Below are positions 40,720 through 50,319 of a DNA stretch of 64,000 nt, in pieces. The notes beneath the pieces were generated by a model that saw only the letters and a program-made list of their open reading frames with translations, searched no databases and had not been told where the DNA came from. This DNA comes from Shewanella jiangmenensis (lineage in GTDB: Bacteria > Pseudomonadota > Gammaproteobacteria > Enterobacterales > Shewanellaceae), in NCBI RefSeq assembly GCF_018596335.1, contig NZ_JAHEPS010000001.1, positions 806,001 through 870,000 of the forward strand. Reading direction: 5' to 3'. Both the position numbers and the translations under genes were made by a program. Numbering within the stretch: the first letter of the stretch is position 1; each line of letters starts with the position of its first letter.

Positions 40720-41346
40720 TTAAAAGCCCTGCCACAGGGTCCAGAGCACCCGAAGGCCAAGCAATATCAGCACCAGCCCCGAGAGCTTGTCGATAAGCGC
40801 CGCCTTCCCCCTCAGTTTTGGCAGCAATCTTGGGTGCGAAAGCATAAGTGCCACCAAAGTGTACCAAAGGCCGTCCACCAAAAGCGGCGTCAGTACGATA
40901 ATCGCCTTGCCTTCCAGCGTGGATGACGCCATCACAAACTGGCTGAAGAGCGCGAGGAAGAACAGCAAAATCTTGGGGTTAAACAGGGAGATGGCAATGC
41001 CGTCACGGGCTGCCTCGGTGAGCGTTGATACCTTACCGGCCGCAAGCTTCTCCTGCATACCGCCTTTGGAGTTCAGCGCCCCCCAGCCCATCCATATCAG
41101 ATAAAGGGCACCAATCAGCGCAATACCGTTAAACAGCAGCGGCGCCTCTTTCATGGCAAGCGCGAGCCCCAGCAGGGTGATAAGTGCATAAACACCAATC
41201 CCCAGTGCATGTGCCCAGGCACAGGCAATACCGGCACCGCGGCCGCCGCCGAGCGTATGACGCACCACCATGGCAAGGCTCGGCCCCGGCGACATGGCCC
41301 CCAAACAACAAACGGCCAGCAGCGCCAGCCAAACACTCAAACTCAT
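40720..41346 (-). CDS. LysE-family amino-acid exporter
   Basis: A 208-residue inner-membrane protein with about six helices. The LysE/RhtB signature GAMSPGPSLAMVVRHTLGGG lies at the end of the first helix. It would export an amino acid or similar metabolite. The ATG at 41346 is chosen because GGGGGA lies just upstream and the protein begins with the first membrane helix. The frame runs on upstream without support. It is divergent from the sigma-54 activator gene across 290 bp. Confidence 0.87.
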   Translation of the reverse strand: MSLSVWLALLAVCCLGAMSPGPSLAMVVRHTLGGGRGAGIACAWAHALGIGVYALITLLGLALAMKEAPLLFNGIALIGALYLIWMGWGALNSKGGMQEKLAAGKVSTLTEAARDGIAISLFNPKILLFFLALFSQFVMASSTLEGKAIIVLTPLLVDGLWYTLVALMLSHPRLLPKLRGKAALIDKLSGLVLILLGLRVLWTLWQGF

Positions 41347-41425
41347 CAGTCCCCCTGAAATCCCATCTTTTGAGTCGCGCCAGCGCGCTGCTACATCCCA
41401 AGTCCCATCGCGGTTATCGTACTCA

Positions 41426-41437
41426 GAGACCGGTCTC
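41426..41437. promoter_or_regulatory. 12-bp perfect palindrome in the LysE/activator gap
   Basis: GAGACCGGTCTC is a perfect inverted repeat 80 bp upstream of the LysE gene. It could be an operator for that gene; no regulator is identified. Confidence 0.35.
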
Positions 41438-41526
41438 GGAGCGGCCACTATACTCCAGCAGACACAGCGGGATGAAGCCCAATTCCGTCGATGACGGAAC
41501 TATTCACTCGGAAATGGGGTGTGAGG

Positions 41527-41542
41527 TCACGATATTTCGTGA
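41527..41542. promoter_or_regulatory. TCACGA inverted repeat upstream of the sigma-54 activator
   Basis: TCACGATATTTCGTGA has 6-bp arms around TATT. The same arm and spacing occur twice upstream of ccoG (43159-43192). The site is centred about 70 bp before a likely sigma-70 start for the activator gene (CTGACG, 16 bp, TATACT at 41594-41599), which suggests autoregulation. Confidence 0.6.
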
Positions 41543-41636
41543 TCCAACCAACAAACTGCGCCTCGGATGCCCTGACGGCGTGTTGCCGCGCGCTATACTC
41601 AGGGCCACGTCTATCTACAATCCGAGTCGTTTTGCC

Positions 41637-43052
41637 ATGTCCAAGCCTGACAGCTTTTTACCCGAAAACCGCCTGCTGCTGGATGCCGTCAGTGAAGGAA
41701 TTTATGGCTTTGATCTCAATGGCAATGCTGTATTTATCAACCCCGCCGCCGAACGCATGACCGGCTGGCGCGCCGATGAACTGCTTGGCCACAAAATCCA
41801 TGATTTTCATCACCACAGCCATGCCGACGGCAGCCACTACCCCCATGAAGAGTGCCCGATTTATCAAACGCTGAAAGACGGCAAGGCCCGTGAGATCAGC
41901 AATGAGGTGTTCTGGCGTAAAGATGGCAGCAGCTTTCCGGTGCATTACAGCTCAACCCCAGTCTGGCAGGAAGGAAACCTTAAGGGCGTAGTGGCGATAT
42001 TCCGTGACATCAGTTTGCAAAAGCAGACAGAGCAGTCGCTGCGTCAGGCGCTCGAGCAGGTGCAGGCACTGTCAGAGCAGCTGGCGTCCGAAAACTCACT
42101 GCTGCAGGCCGAGCTTGAAGATAAGCGCGGCCCCTCTCAGCTTACCGGCAGCAGCGCCTGTATGCAGGCACTGCAAAAGCAAATCCGCCTGGTCGCCAAC
42201 ACCGGCAGCACAGTGCTGATTCAGGGCGAAAACGGCACCGGCAAAGAGTTGGTGGCGCGGGAGCTGCACCGCCTCAGCAGCAGGCGCGACAAACCGATGA
42301 TTTCAGTCAACTGCGCCGCCTTCTCGGCGTCACTGCTCGAAAGCGAGCTGTTTGGCCATGAAAAAGGCGCCTTTACCGGTGCAAGCAGTCGCCGCAAGGG
42401 CCGCTTTGAACTGGCCCACAGGGGCACGCTGTTTCTCGATGAAGTGGCTGAGCTCAGCCTCGAAGCCCAGTCCAAGCTGCTGCGGGTTATTCAGGAGCAG
42501 GAGTTCGAGCGACTTGGCAGCAGCGAAACCATCAAGGTCGATATCCGCCTGATTGCCGCTACCCATCACGATCTGCAAAAGCGGGTTGAGCAGGGGCTGT
42601 TTCGGATGGATCTCTTCTATCGTCTGAACGTGTTTCCGCTGCGGGTACCGCCGCTCAGGGAGCGGGTCGACGATCTGCCGGAGCTTGTGAATCAGCTGCT
42701 GAAGGGCTTGTCAGTGAAACTCGGTAAGCCGCTCTCTGCAATCGATAAGCAAAGCCTTGATAAACTGTCGAAATACAGCTGGCCCGGTAATGTGCGCGAG
42801 CTGCAGAATCTGCTGGAGCGCGAGGCAATTTTGACCCAGCACCCCATCCTCAGTCTCTCAACAAATCAAGGGTTGCAGCCGGGCAACGGCCGCGGACAAA
42901 CCCTTGCTGAAGTGGAAGCGGCGCATATTCTTGCCACACTCGAGCAATGCCAGTGGCGCATCACGGGTGCCCAGGGGGCGAGTGTCAGGCTGGGGCTGCC
43001 GCCAAGCACCCTGCGCTCGCGGATGCAGAAACTCGGGATCCGCCGCCCCTGA
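41637..43052 (+). CDS. PAS-domain sigma-54-dependent activator
   Basis: A 471-residue enhancer-binding protein. The N-terminal PAS domain (about residues 10-120) includes a His/Cys-rich signature (HHHSHADGSHYPHEECPIY, about residues 57-75) that could bind a metal or respond to redox. A short coiled-coil linker follows. The AAA+ domain has Walker A GENGTGKE, the sigma-54-contacting loop GAFTGA and FLDEVAELS. A Fis-type HTH (LGLPPSTLRSRMQKLGI) ends the protein. The start is the ATG before MSKPDSFLPENRLLL; upstream sequence is non-coding. Its probable target is ccoG, immediately downstream, which has a -24/-12 promoter. Confidence 0.9.
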   Translation: MSKPDSFLPENRLLLDAVSEGIYGFDLNGNAVFINPAAERMTGWRADELLGHKIHDFHHHSHADGSHYPHEECPIYQTLKDGKAREISNEVFWRKDGSSFPVHYSSTPVWQEGNLKGVVAIFRDISLQKQTEQSLRQALEQVQALSEQLASENSLLQAELEDKRGPSQLTGSSACMQALQKQIRLVANTGSTVLIQGENGTGKELVARELHRLSSRRDKPMISVNCAAFSASLLESELFGHEKGAFTGASSRRKGRFELAHRGTLFLDEVAELSLEAQSKLLRVIQEQEFERLGSSETIKVDIRLIAATHHDLQKRVEQGLFRMDLFYRLNVFPLRVPPLRERVDDLPELVNQLLKGLSVKLGKPLSAIDKQSLDKLSKYSWPGNVRELQNLLEREAILTQHPILSLSTNQGLQPGNGRGQTLAEVEAAHILATLEQCQWRITGAQGASVRLGLPPSTLRSRMQKLGIRRP

Positions 43053-43158
43053 ATGCGCCCGGCTTAAAACTGCATTTAACACTTAAATTAACGCTTAACT
43101 TAACGCCGTATTTAACGCTGAAGCCCTCAGCTCTACGTCAACAAAAAGCCAGCAAAAG

Positions 43159-43192
43159 TCACGATATATCGCCACATCACGATATGCCGTGA
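43159..43192. promoter_or_regulatory. Two TCACGATAT enhancer sites upstream of ccoG
   Basis: TCACGATATATCGCCA (43159-43174) and TCACGATATGCCGTGA (43177-43192) repeat the inverted-repeat design seen at 41527-41542. They lie about 70-95 bp before the -24/-12 promoter, the usual place for sigma-54 activator sites. Confidence 0.65.
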
Positions 43193-43256
43193 CTCAATCT
43201 GAGTTCACAAACAAAGCCATCCCATAAAATTCAATAAGTTAAACAAAACTCCTCTC

Positions 43257-43271
43257 TGGCACGCCACTTGC
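43257..43271 (+). promoter_or_regulatory. Sigma-54 (-24/-12) promoter of ccoG
   Basis: TGGCACG, four bases, then TTGC matches the RpoN consensus with correct GG-to-GC spacing. Transcription would start near 43283, before the ATG at 43309. Confidence 0.82.
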
Positions 43272-43308
43272 CATGCACAGCCTTGTTGCATGCCATTCAG
43301 GAACCATT

Positions 43309-44808
43309 ATGACCAGAAAGACCCCAGCGCCCGATACGATTCCCGTGACCTTTATTCCAAGCCCGGGCGTGCCACGCCCGACTGTTCAAAGCAAGAATGT
43401 TCAAAGCCAGAATGCTCCAAGCCCGGAACAAGGCCCGCAGCCCTTATCAACCAAAGCAGCCAGGCCACAGATTGCCACTCCCAGCGGCGGTAAAATTCAG
43501 TTTCGCAGCCAGACCGGCTACTTTCAGCGCCTGCGAAGCACCCTGAATGCGCTGCTTATCCTCTTGTTTTTGCTTATCCCTTTTATCGATTGGAACGGCC
43601 GTCAGGCCATTTTATTTGATATCGCCAGTCAGCAGTTTTATCTGTTTGGCCTGAGTTTCTGGCCCCAGGACTTTACCGTGCTGGCGTGGATTTTTATTGC
43701 CGCCGCCTTCGGGCTGTTTTTCGTCACCCAATTCTGGGGCCGGATCTGGTGTGGCTTTTTGTGCCCGCAAACCGCCTGGACCTTTATGTTTGCCTGGGTG
43801 GAGGAAAAAATCGAAGGCAGTCGCAATCAGCGCATCGCCCTGGACCGGGCACCCATGAGCCCGGCCAAAGCCGGCAAACGGGCGGCCAAACACAGCCTGT
43901 GGCTGCTGATGTCGCTTATTACCGGCTGCGGCTTTATCGCGTACTTTATTCCGGCCAAAACCCTGTATCCCGAAATATTCAGTTTAAGCAGCGGCTTTTG
44001 GGAAACCGCCTGGGTGTACTTTTTCGCGCTCTGTACCTACCTCAATGCCGGTTGGATGCGCGAGCAGATGTGCCTGCATTGCTGCCCTTATTCGCGTTTT
44101 CAGTCGGTGATGTTTGATGAGCACACCCTGACTGTTACCTACGACGGCGCGCGGGGTGAGAGCCGCGGCCCCCGTAAACGCAAGGCAGATACCGGGCTTG
44201 GCGATTGCGTGGACTGCAATCTGTGCGTGGAAGTGTGCCCTACCGGCATCGATATCCGTAACGGCCTGCAGTATGAGTGCATCAACTGCGGCGCCTGCGT
44301 CGATGCCTGTAATCAAACCATGGACCATTTCGGCTATCGGCCAAACCTTATCAGCTTTACCAGCGAGGCGGCGCTTGTGGGTAACACCGAGCCCGTGTGG
44401 CAGCGCAGGCGCTTCCTTGGCTACGGCGTTGCGCTGGGCCTAATCCTCATCACCCTTGGCATCGACCTTTCACGGCGCGACGCCATCACTTTAAACGTGC
44501 TTCGCGACCGCCAAACCCTGGCGCGGGAGGTGGCGAATGAGCAAGTTGAGAACACTTACCTTTTAAAAATCCGCAATAAAACCCAGCAGGAGCGGATATA
44601 TCAGATATCGGTAAGCAGCGAGCTGCCCTATGACATTTCACGCCAGCAGGTGCGGATTGGCGCCGGTGAGCAGCTTGAGGTGCCACTCACGCTCAGGGTT
44701 GCCAAACAGCAGCTGACCTTGCCGCGCCATCCGGTGCAATTTACGGTGACAGATGAAAGGGAGCCAGCCGAGGCGGTGAGCCAGGCATCGGTGTTTTTCG
44801 CACTCTAG
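43309..44808 (+). CDS. ccoG: Cytochrome oxidase accessory protein CcoG/FixG (RdxA family)
   Basis: A 499-residue membrane iron-sulfur protein. Family landmarks are the membrane segments around LLILLFLLIPFIDWNGRQA, the CGFLCPQTAWTFM and EQMCLHCCPYSRF cysteines, two [4Fe-4S] ferredoxin motifs (CVDCNLCVEVCPTG, CINCGACVDAC) and an Ig-like C-terminal domain. CcoG family members are implicated in Cu(II) reduction for cbb3 oxidase assembly. No cbb3 gene is near, so this may be an orphan or second copy. The start at 43309 is favoured because the -24/-12 promoter places the mRNA start after the ATG at 43273. An N-terminal tail of about 50 residues contains 15-bp-encoded repeats. Confidence 0.9.
   Translation: MTRKTPAPDTIPVTFIPSPGVPRPTVQSKNVQSQNAPSPEQGPQPLSTKAARPQIATPSGGKIQFRSQTGYFQRLRSTLNALLILLFLLIPFIDWNGRQAILFDIASQQFYLFGLSFWPQDFTVLAWIFIAAAFGLFFVTQFWGRIWCGFLCPQTAWTFMFAWVEEKIEGSRNQRIALDRAPMSPAKAGKRAAKHSLWLLMSLITGCGFIAYFIPAKTLYPEIFSLSSGFWETAWVYFFALCTYLNAGWMREQMCLHCCPYSRFQSVMFDEHTLTVTYDGARGESRGPRKRKADTGLGDCVDCNLCVEVCPTGIDIRNGLQYECINCGACVDACNQTMDHFGYRPNLISFTSEAALVGNTEPVWQRRRFLGYGVALGLILITLGIDLSRRDAITLNVLRDRQTLAREVANEQVENTYLLKIRNKTQQERIYQISVSSELPYDISRQQVRIGAGEQLEVPLTLRVAKQQLTLPRHPVQFTVTDEREPAEAVSQASVFFAL
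43385..43431. repeat. 15-bp coding repeat in the ccoG N-terminus
   Basis: Three 15-bp units of the form AATGTTCAAAGCCAG (variants TGTTCAAAGCAAGAA and AATGCTCCAAGCCCG) encode VQSKN-VQSQN-APSPE. They lengthen the disordered N-terminal tail of CcoG. Confidence 0.65.
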
Positions 44809-44884
44809 GCTGAGAAATAGAGGCTAAGAGAGCGACTGATATTGCCTCAATCAATGTAACTATATCAGTAGCTTAATTCTAAAC

Positions 44885-44920
44885 AGCGGCCGGTTCTTAA
44901 CGACTGGCCGCTTGCTTGTT
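44885..44920 (+). terminator. Terminator after ccoG
   Basis: AGCGGCC (44885-44891) pairs with GGCCGCT (44906-44912) and is followed by TGCTTGTTTG. The T-run is weak. Confidence 0.55.
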
Positions 44921-45131
44921 TGTGGTAAGGCCTAACCTTCGCCACGGCAATCATCCGCGCTCAACACTTCTCGCTCAACCATCCTCGCTCACCCCTTCCC
45001 CGCTCATCAGTCCCAGCTCAAAGTTCTGCGCTTAAAGTTCCGCGCTCAGGGAGAGCAGCCACAACCACAGGCGATAGCTTGCTTTCACCTTGGCTTAAGG
45101 GCGAGACCGTATCCTGAATGCTCTTTTACCC
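44921..45131. other. Gap between ccoG and the thioredoxin gene, repeat-like
   Basis: After the terminator the 44940-45060 stretch holds about seven copies of a CGCTCA-type word (CGCTCAACACTTCTCGCTCA and similar) at irregular spacing. No coding or regulatory element is clear. Confidence 0.45.
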
Positions 45132-45143
45132 ATGGAGCCTTCG

Positions 45144-45683
45144 ATGATCCTGACACTCAGCATCCTGATGACACTACTGCTTGTAGCCGCCATGGTGGCG
45201 CTGATCATTGCCCGCACCCGCGGCAAACCTATCCCGCTGGCGGTGATCCCCGTGATTGGCCTGATGGCGCTGATGGTGGGCTCGGCGAGCTTTTTTGTGC
45301 ACCGTGCCAGTGGCGAGCAGGATTATCGCGAGCTGTTATGGCAACCGCTGGCGGCCGACAAAATCCCCATGCTGGTTGAAAGCGGTTATACCGTGTTTGT
45401 GGATTTGCACTCCGACTGGTGCATGCCCTGCCAGACCAACCGCGCCGGTGTGCTGCACCGCCCCGATGTGGTCAATACCCTGATGTCCGGCAAGGTGGTG
45501 CTGATGCAGGCCAACTGGAGCCAGGAAACCGACCTGATTGCGCCTTTCTACGGCAAGGTGGCCGCCCCGGGCGCGCCGTTCAACAAGGTCTATGGCCCCG
45601 CGCTGCCCACCGGAAAAGTCCTGCCGGGCGAACTGACTGAGAACGATGTGATTGTGGCCATCCATAAAGCCAAAGGCCATTGA
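45144..45683 (+). CDS. Membrane-anchored thioredoxin (DsbD C-terminal-like)
   Basis: A 179-residue protein. Two N-terminal membrane helices (LTLSILMTLLLVAAMVALII and LAVIPVIGLMALMVGSASFF) are followed by a thioredoxin-fold domain with the redox motif WCMPCQT, like the C-terminal domain of DsbD. The ATG at 45144 has GGAG six bases upstream; an ATG four codons earlier would place that site inside the gene. It probably reduces periplasmic disulfides or delivers electrons in cytochrome assembly. It follows ccoG, but the two are separated by a terminator. Confidence 0.7.
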   Translation: MILTLSILMTLLLVAAMVALIIARTRGKPIPLAVIPVIGLMALMVGSASFFVHRASGEQDYRELLWQPLAADKIPMLVESGYTVFVDLHSDWCMPCQTNRAGVLHRPDVVNTLMSGKVVLMQANWSQETDLIAPFYGKVAAPGAPFNKVYGPALPTGKVLPGELTENDVIVAIHKAKGH

Positions 45684-45702
45684 TCCTGCTGAATAAATCC
45701 CA

Positions 45703-45735
45703 TAAAAAACGCCGGCGATTGCCGGCGTTTTTGTT
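45703..45735. terminator. Bidirectional terminator
   Basis: ACGCCGGC (45709-45716) pairs with GCCGGCGT (45721-45728), with an A-run before and TTTTTG after. It lies between the thioredoxin gene and the convergent cysH. Confidence 0.85.
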
Positions 45736-45745
45736 TGCTTCTGCG

Positions 45746-46474
45746 TCAGATTTCGTAGTGCAGACCACACTCACGCTTCATGCCATTAAAGCGGGTCTCT
45801 TCTTCACTCATACCCAGCTCCAGCGGCTTGGTGGAGTGAGTGTCGCCCACCGACACATAGCCCTGCTCCCACAGCGGGTGGTAAGGCAGCCCGAACTTGG
45901 TCAGGTATTCATGCACATCCTTGTTGCTCCACTCGATAATCGGCAACAGCTTAAAGCGCTTGCCGTGAATGGCAAGAATGGGCAGCCCTTCGCGGGTCGA
46001 GGCCTGGGTGCGGCGAAGGCCAGCAAACCAGGTGCTGACTTCCAGCTCCTGCAGCGCCCTTTGCATCGGCTCGACCTTGTTGATGCGGTTGTACTGCTCA
46101 AGGCCATCGAGCCCCTGCTCCCAAAGCTTACCGAAGCGGGCTTCCTGCCAGGCTGCTGTCATCGGCGCGCGGTACACCTGCAGATTCAGTTTTAAACGCT
46201 CGGTCAGTTCATCGATAAAGCGGTAGGTTTCAGGGAACAAATACCCGGTATCGGTCAGCACCACAGGAATATCGCTTTTTACCTGCGTCACCAAATGCAG
46301 CATCACCGCCGCCTGGATACCAAAACTGGAGCTTACAATATGCTCGCCGGGTAATTCACGCAGCGCAAATTCAACCCGCTCGGCAGGCGTGACCTTGGCC
46401 AGCTGTAGATTGATGTCCCCAAGCGCGGCCGCTTGCTCGGCTGCGTCCAGACTAAGTAAATCGTGATAATTCAT
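45746..46474 (-). CDS. cysH: Phosphoadenosine phosphosulfate reductase CysH
   Basis: A 242-residue PAPS reductase that makes sulfite in assimilatory sulfate reduction. The PP-loop-type segment is [12 protein letters not shown], followed by [20 protein letters not shown]. The catalytic cysteine is in the C-terminal ECGLHY. It lacks the extra cysteine pairs of the APS-reducing [4Fe-4S] enzymes, so it should use PAPS. The ATG at 46474 fits the family. A terminator-like hairpin lies between cysI and cysH. Confidence 0.94.
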   Translation of the reverse strand: MNYHDLLSLDAAEQAAALGDINLQLAKVTPAERVEFALRELPGEHIVSSSFGIQAAVMLHLVTQVKSDIPVVLTDTGYLFPETYRFIDELTERLKLNLQVYRAPMTAAWQEARFGKLWEQGLDGLEQYNRINKVEPMQRALQELEVSTWFAGLRRTQASTREGLPILAIHGKRFKLLPIIEWSNKDVHEYLTKFGLPYHPLWEQGYVSVGDTHSTKPLELGMSEEETRFNGMKRECGLHYEI

Positions 46475-46540
46475 GCTTATCTCCAAGGGTTCTGGCGTCG
46501 CTACACGTCTTGGCCATCGGCCATCGGGCCGCCAAAACAA

Positions 46541-46565
46541 ACGGGGGAAGCCTAGCTTCCCCCTG
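46541..46565 (-). terminator. Terminator-like hairpin between cysI and cysH
   Basis: A nine-base stem, GGGGGAAGC (46543-46551) with GCTTCCCCC (46555-46563), has a 3-nt loop. Read leftwards it is followed by GTTTGTTTTGG. It could attenuate the cysJI transcript before cysH or mark separate promoters. Confidence 0.65.
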
Positions 46566-46572
46566 ACTGGTA

Positions 46573-48288
46573 TCAGGCGTGGAAGTCGGTTTTACTGACT
46601 TTCACTTCGGCAACAACACCCACCCGAATAACAAAATCACCAAAACATTCACCTGGGTTACGCTCAAATGACCAGCGGCCAATCAAGCTATCCAGTGCAG
46701 CCAGAATTTCCGCTTCGGCCACGTTATCCAAATACAATTTCGGAATACGGGTACCCGCAGTGTTACCGCCCAGATACAGGTTGTATTTGCCAGGACCACG
46801 GCCCACCAAACCGGCCTCTGCCAACATGGCGCGGCCACAGCCATTCGGGCAGCCCACGACGCGCAGGATGATATGGTCTTCGGCAATGCCGTGCTTGCTC
46901 AAAATCCCTTCAACGTGGGTGACCAGGGTTGGCAGGTAACGTTCGGCTTCTGCCATCGCCAGCGGACACGTTGGCAGTGACACGCACGCCATCGAGTTTT
47001 TACGCTGGGTGGACGAGTTATCCAACAAACCATGACTGCGCGCCAACAGCTCAATCTGCGCTTTATCTTCAGCAGCAACCCCTGCGATGATCAGGTTCTG
47101 GTTTGCCGTCATGCGAAAATCGCCTTTATGCACTTTGGCAATTTCAGCAACACCCGTTTTCAGCGGCTTACCCGGATAATCGAGCAGACGGCCGTTTTCG
47201 ATAAAGAGTGTTAAATGGTGCTTACCATCAATGCCTTCCACCCAACCAAAGCGATCGCCACGGTGGGTAAATTCGTAAGGACGGCTTGGGCCAAAGGCCA
47301 CGCCAACCCGTTGTTCCACTTCTGCTTTAAAAGCATCCACACCGATGCGATCTATGGTGTATTTGGTTTTGGCATTTTTGCGGTTAACCCGATCGCCGTA
47401 GTCACGCTGCACTGTCACCACGTGCTCAGCCACTTTCAGCACATGCTCAAGACCGATAAAGCCCAAGTCTTCTGCCCGGCGCGGATAAGTCGCTTTATCG
47501 CCGTGGGTCATCGCAAGGCCGCCACCCACCAACACGTTAAAACCAACCAGCTGGCCATTTTCGGCGATAGCGACAAAGTTCAGGTCATTGGCGTGAACAT
47601 CGACATCGTTATGCGGTGGGATCACCACAGTGGTTTTAAACTTACGCGGCAGGTAGGTATCACCCAGCACCGGCTCAGTTTCCGTTGTTTCTACTTTTTC
47701 TTCGCCCAGCCAAATCTCGGCATAGGCGCGGGTTTTTGGCAGCAAATGTTCAGAGATTTTCGCAGCCCACTCATAAGCTTGCTGGTGCAACTCCGATTCC
47801 ACAGGGTTTGAGGTACACAGCACGTTGCGGTTTACGTCACCGGCGGTGGCAATCGAGTCGATGCCGATTTTATTCAGCATCTGGTGCATCGGCTTGATAT
47901 CCGGTTTAAACACGCCGTGGAACTGGAAGGTCTGGCGGGTGGTTAACCGGATTGATCCGTACATGGTGTGCTCGCGGGCAAATTCATCAATCGCCAGCCA
48001 TTGCTCAGGCTTGATAATCCCGCCGGGCATGCGCGCCCGCAGCATCACATTATGCAGCGGCTCGAGCTTTTGCTCCGCGCGCTCAGCACGTAAGTCGCGG
48101 TCATCCTGCTGATACATGCCGTGAAAACGCACCAATAAGAAGTTATCACCGGTAAAACCGCCGGTAATTTCGTTTTTTAAATCTGTGGTGATAGTGCCAC
48201 GCAAATGGTTGCTCTCAGCCTTCAGACGCTCGTTATCAGACAGCTGGCCCTGTACCTGCAGTTCAGGTTTAATTGGATATTGGCTCAT
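46573..48288 (-). CDS. cysI: Sulfite reductase hemoprotein subunit CysI
   Basis: A 571-residue sulfite reductase beta subunit that reduces sulfite to sulfide using siroheme and a [4Fe-4S] cluster. The cluster cysteines are in [15 protein letters not shown] and [12 protein letters not shown]. The substrate-binding region includes [18 protein letters not shown]. Its start overlaps the cysJ stop by one base (TAATG), and the two are translated as a unit. Confidence 0.96.
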   Translation of the reverse strand: MSQYPIKPELQVQGQLSDNERLKAESNHLRGTITTDLKNEITGGFTGDNFLLVRFHGMYQQDDRDLRAERAEQKLEPLHNVMLRARMPGGIIKPEQWLAIDEFAREHTMYGSIRLTTRQTFQFHGVFKPDIKPMHQMLNKIGIDSIATAGDVNRNVLCTSNPVESELHQQAYEWAAKISEHLLPKTRAYAEIWLGEEKVETTETEPVLGDTYLPRKFKTTVVIPPHNDVDVHANDLNFVAIAENGQLVGFNVLVGGGLAMTHGDKATYPRRAEDLGFIGLEHVLKVAEHVVTVQRDYGDRVNRKNAKTKYTIDRIGVDAFKAEVEQRVGVAFGPSRPYEFTHRGDRFGWVEGIDGKHHLTLFIENGRLLDYPGKPLKTGVAEIAKVHKGDFRMTANQNLIIAGVAAEDKAQIELLARSHGLLDNSSTQRKNSMACVSLPTCPLAMAEAERYLPTLVTHVEGILSKHGIAEDHIILRVVGCPNGCGRAMLAEAGLVGRGPGKYNLYLGGNTAGTRIPKLYLDNVAEAEILAALDSLIGRWSFERNPGECFGDFVIRVGVVAEVKVSKTDFHA

Positions 48289-50096
48289 TAATAAACATCC
48301 TTCTGATAACGTTTGCTTGCGCGTAACTCTTCGAAATACTCGTCGGCTGCTTCTTCAGACAAGCCACCGTGGGTTTGGGCAATTTGTAATAACGCCTGAT
48401 GTACATCTTTCGCCATCCGGTTGCCGTCACCACAAATATATAAGTGCGCACCTTGTTGCAGCCAAGACCACACTTCGGCGCCTTTGGCAGCCAGTTTATC
48501 CTGCACATACACTTTTTGTGCCTGGTCGCGGCTAAATGCCACATCCAGGTGGGTTAACACGCCACGCTTCAAGTAGTCCTGAAGCTCCACCTGATATAAG
48601 AAATCACGGGTGAAATGCGGGTTGCCAAAGAACAGCCAGTTTTGGCCGGTCGCACCTGCGTTATCACGCTCTTGCAGGAACGCCCTAAACGGCGCAATAC
48701 CGGTGCCGGGGCCAATCATCAACACTGGCGTATCATTGCTTGGCAGGCGGAAGTTGTCATTGTGTTCAACAAAGACTTTCACCGGCTCACCTTCAGCCAA
48801 GCGCTCGGCCAAAAAGCCTGACGCACCACCTAAATGGGTGCTGCCAAAAGCATCGTAACGCACCACGCCAACGGTTAAATGCACTTCTTCGCCCACTTCG
48901 GCCTGGCTTGAGGCGATGGAATACAAGCGTGGCTGCACTTTGCGCAGACTGTCCACCAGCTGCTGTGCGCTGATGTTGGCAGGGTTTTGCACAATCACAT
49001 CGGCACTTTGTTTATCGGCCAGATAAGCGCGCAGCGCGTCTTTGTCTGCGCCAAGCGCCTGCAATTCGGCATTGTTGCTCGCCTCGGCGTACTTGGTCAC
49101 CAGCGACGGGTAAGCCTGGGTGAGCTCCAGCTCGTCGGTTAACGCTGCTTGCAGGGTTAACGTCTGGCCAGACAGTTCAACTTGCTCGCTGCCGGTTAAG
49201 CCTGTGGCGGCCAGCACGCTGGCGACAAGCTCTGGTGCATTGCGGAAATACACCCCTAAAGCATCACCCGGCTGATAGCTCAGGCCGGAGCCTTCCAGCG
49301 AGATCTCAATATGACGCACATCTTTGGTGGAATTACGCGCCGTAATTTTTTGATTAACACTTAACTCAGCGGTAGCTGGGTTTTGCTTATCATACTGGCT
49401 GTGGCTGCCCGCGGTGCCAGTCGCACCTGGCCATGCAATCACTTTCTCGCTACCGGCGCCTGATGCTTTAAGCAGCGGTGCAAACACATCCAAGGCTGCT
49501 TCCTGCCAGTTTTTCGCCCCCTCGGCATAATCAACGTCAAGCAGGGCTGGCTCATGCAAGCGCTTTGCACCCAATGCAGCCAGTTGGCTGTCAAAGTCAG
49601 TGGCGGTTTTGCAGAAAAACTCATAGCTGGTATCGCCAAGGCCCAACACGGCAAATTGCAGCTCAGGTAACTTGGGTGCCTTTTTACCAAACAGGAACTT
49701 ATAGAAACTGACAGCACTCTCGGGTGGCTCACCCTCGCCATAGGTCGAGGCAACAATGATCAGGAATTTTTCTTTTGCCAACGCATTGGTTTTATACGAG
49801 GCAATATCCTGCAGCTGCACAGCTAAGCCACGGCTTTCTGCTGCCGCTTTGATTTTACTGGCCACGCCTTTGGCATTGCCGGTTTGCGATGCGTAAAGCA
49901 CGGTTAAGGTCGCGGCTTCCTGGGCGGCTGGTGGCGCAGCAAAAGCACCCCCAGCGGCAGATTGGGCGCTTGCCGCCAGATAACCACTGACCCAGGCCAG
50001 TTGCACAGCATTGAGCTCAAAGGTCAGTTTCTTGAGATTGTCGACCTGCTCGGCACTGAGCGGGGACGCGAGGGATGATAATTCTTTTAACAGCAT
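48288..50096 (-). CDS. cysJ: Sulfite reductase flavoprotein subunit CysJ
   Basis: A 602-residue NADPH-dependent flavoprotein partner of CysI. The N-terminal flavodoxin domain starts [18 protein letters not shown]. The FAD domain has [20 protein letters not shown], and the NADPH region has [18 protein letters not shown] and the C-terminal RYQKDVY. It is the first gene of the leftward cysJ-cysI block. The region 50097-50410 upstream is its promoter side; no CysB site is obvious to the eye. Confidence 0.96.
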   Translation of the reverse strand: MLLKELSSLASPLSAEQVDNLKKLTFELNAVQLAWVSGYLAASAQSAAGGAFAAPPAAQEAATLTVLYASQTGNAKGVASKIKAAAESRGLAVQLQDIASYKTNALAKEKFLIIVASTYGEGEPPESAVSFYKFLFGKKAPKLPELQFAVLGLGDTSYEFFCKTATDFDSQLAALGAKRLHEPALLDVDYAEGAKNWQEAALDVFAPLLKASGAGSEKVIAWPGATGTAGSHSQYDKQNPATAELSVNQKITARNSTKDVRHIEISLEGSGLSYQPGDALGVYFRNAPELVASVLAATGLTGSEQVELSGQTLTLQAALTDELELTQAYPSLVTKYAEASNNAELQALGADKDALRAYLADKQSADVIVQNPANISAQQLVDSLRKVQPRLYSIASSQAEVGEEVHLTVGVVRYDAFGSTHLGGASGFLAERLAEGEPVKVFVEHNDNFRLPSNDTPVLMIGPGTGIAPFRAFLQERDNAGATGQNWLFFGNPHFTRDFLYQVELQDYLKRGVLTHLDVAFSRDQAQKVYVQDKLAAKGAEVWSWLQQGAHLYICGDGNRMAKDVHQALLQIAQTHGGLSEEAADEYFEELRASKRYQKDVY

Positions 50097-50319
50097 GAGG
50101 ACGACCCAGTGACATTTTGATGGATGCTAGCTTAGTGAAGTTTCTCCAAAGCAAAAAAGAATAAATATTAATTTTTAATTCACTTTAGGAATATGCAGAG
50201 CTGAAAAATTAAGCTACAAAAGTGTGGCCCGGCGCAAAATTTTTGCTCCGACCAGTGGCTTAGCTCGCCACATGAAGAATATGAGCTTGTGTCAGCAGGC
50301 AGACTTGCCACAATGAAGC
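50097..50319. other. Promoter-side gap upstream of cysJ and pntA
   Basis: An AT-rich stretch near 50140-50220 (including AATATTAATTTTTAATTC) probably holds the divergent cysJ and pntA promoters. I could not fix either start site. The part from 50320 on is the pntA leader described separately. Confidence 0.45.

Noticed and set aside
45085..45125. MerR/CueR-type long-spacer promoter before the thioredoxin gene
   Set aside because: A CCTT/AAGG dyad is present but too weak and asymmetric to call.
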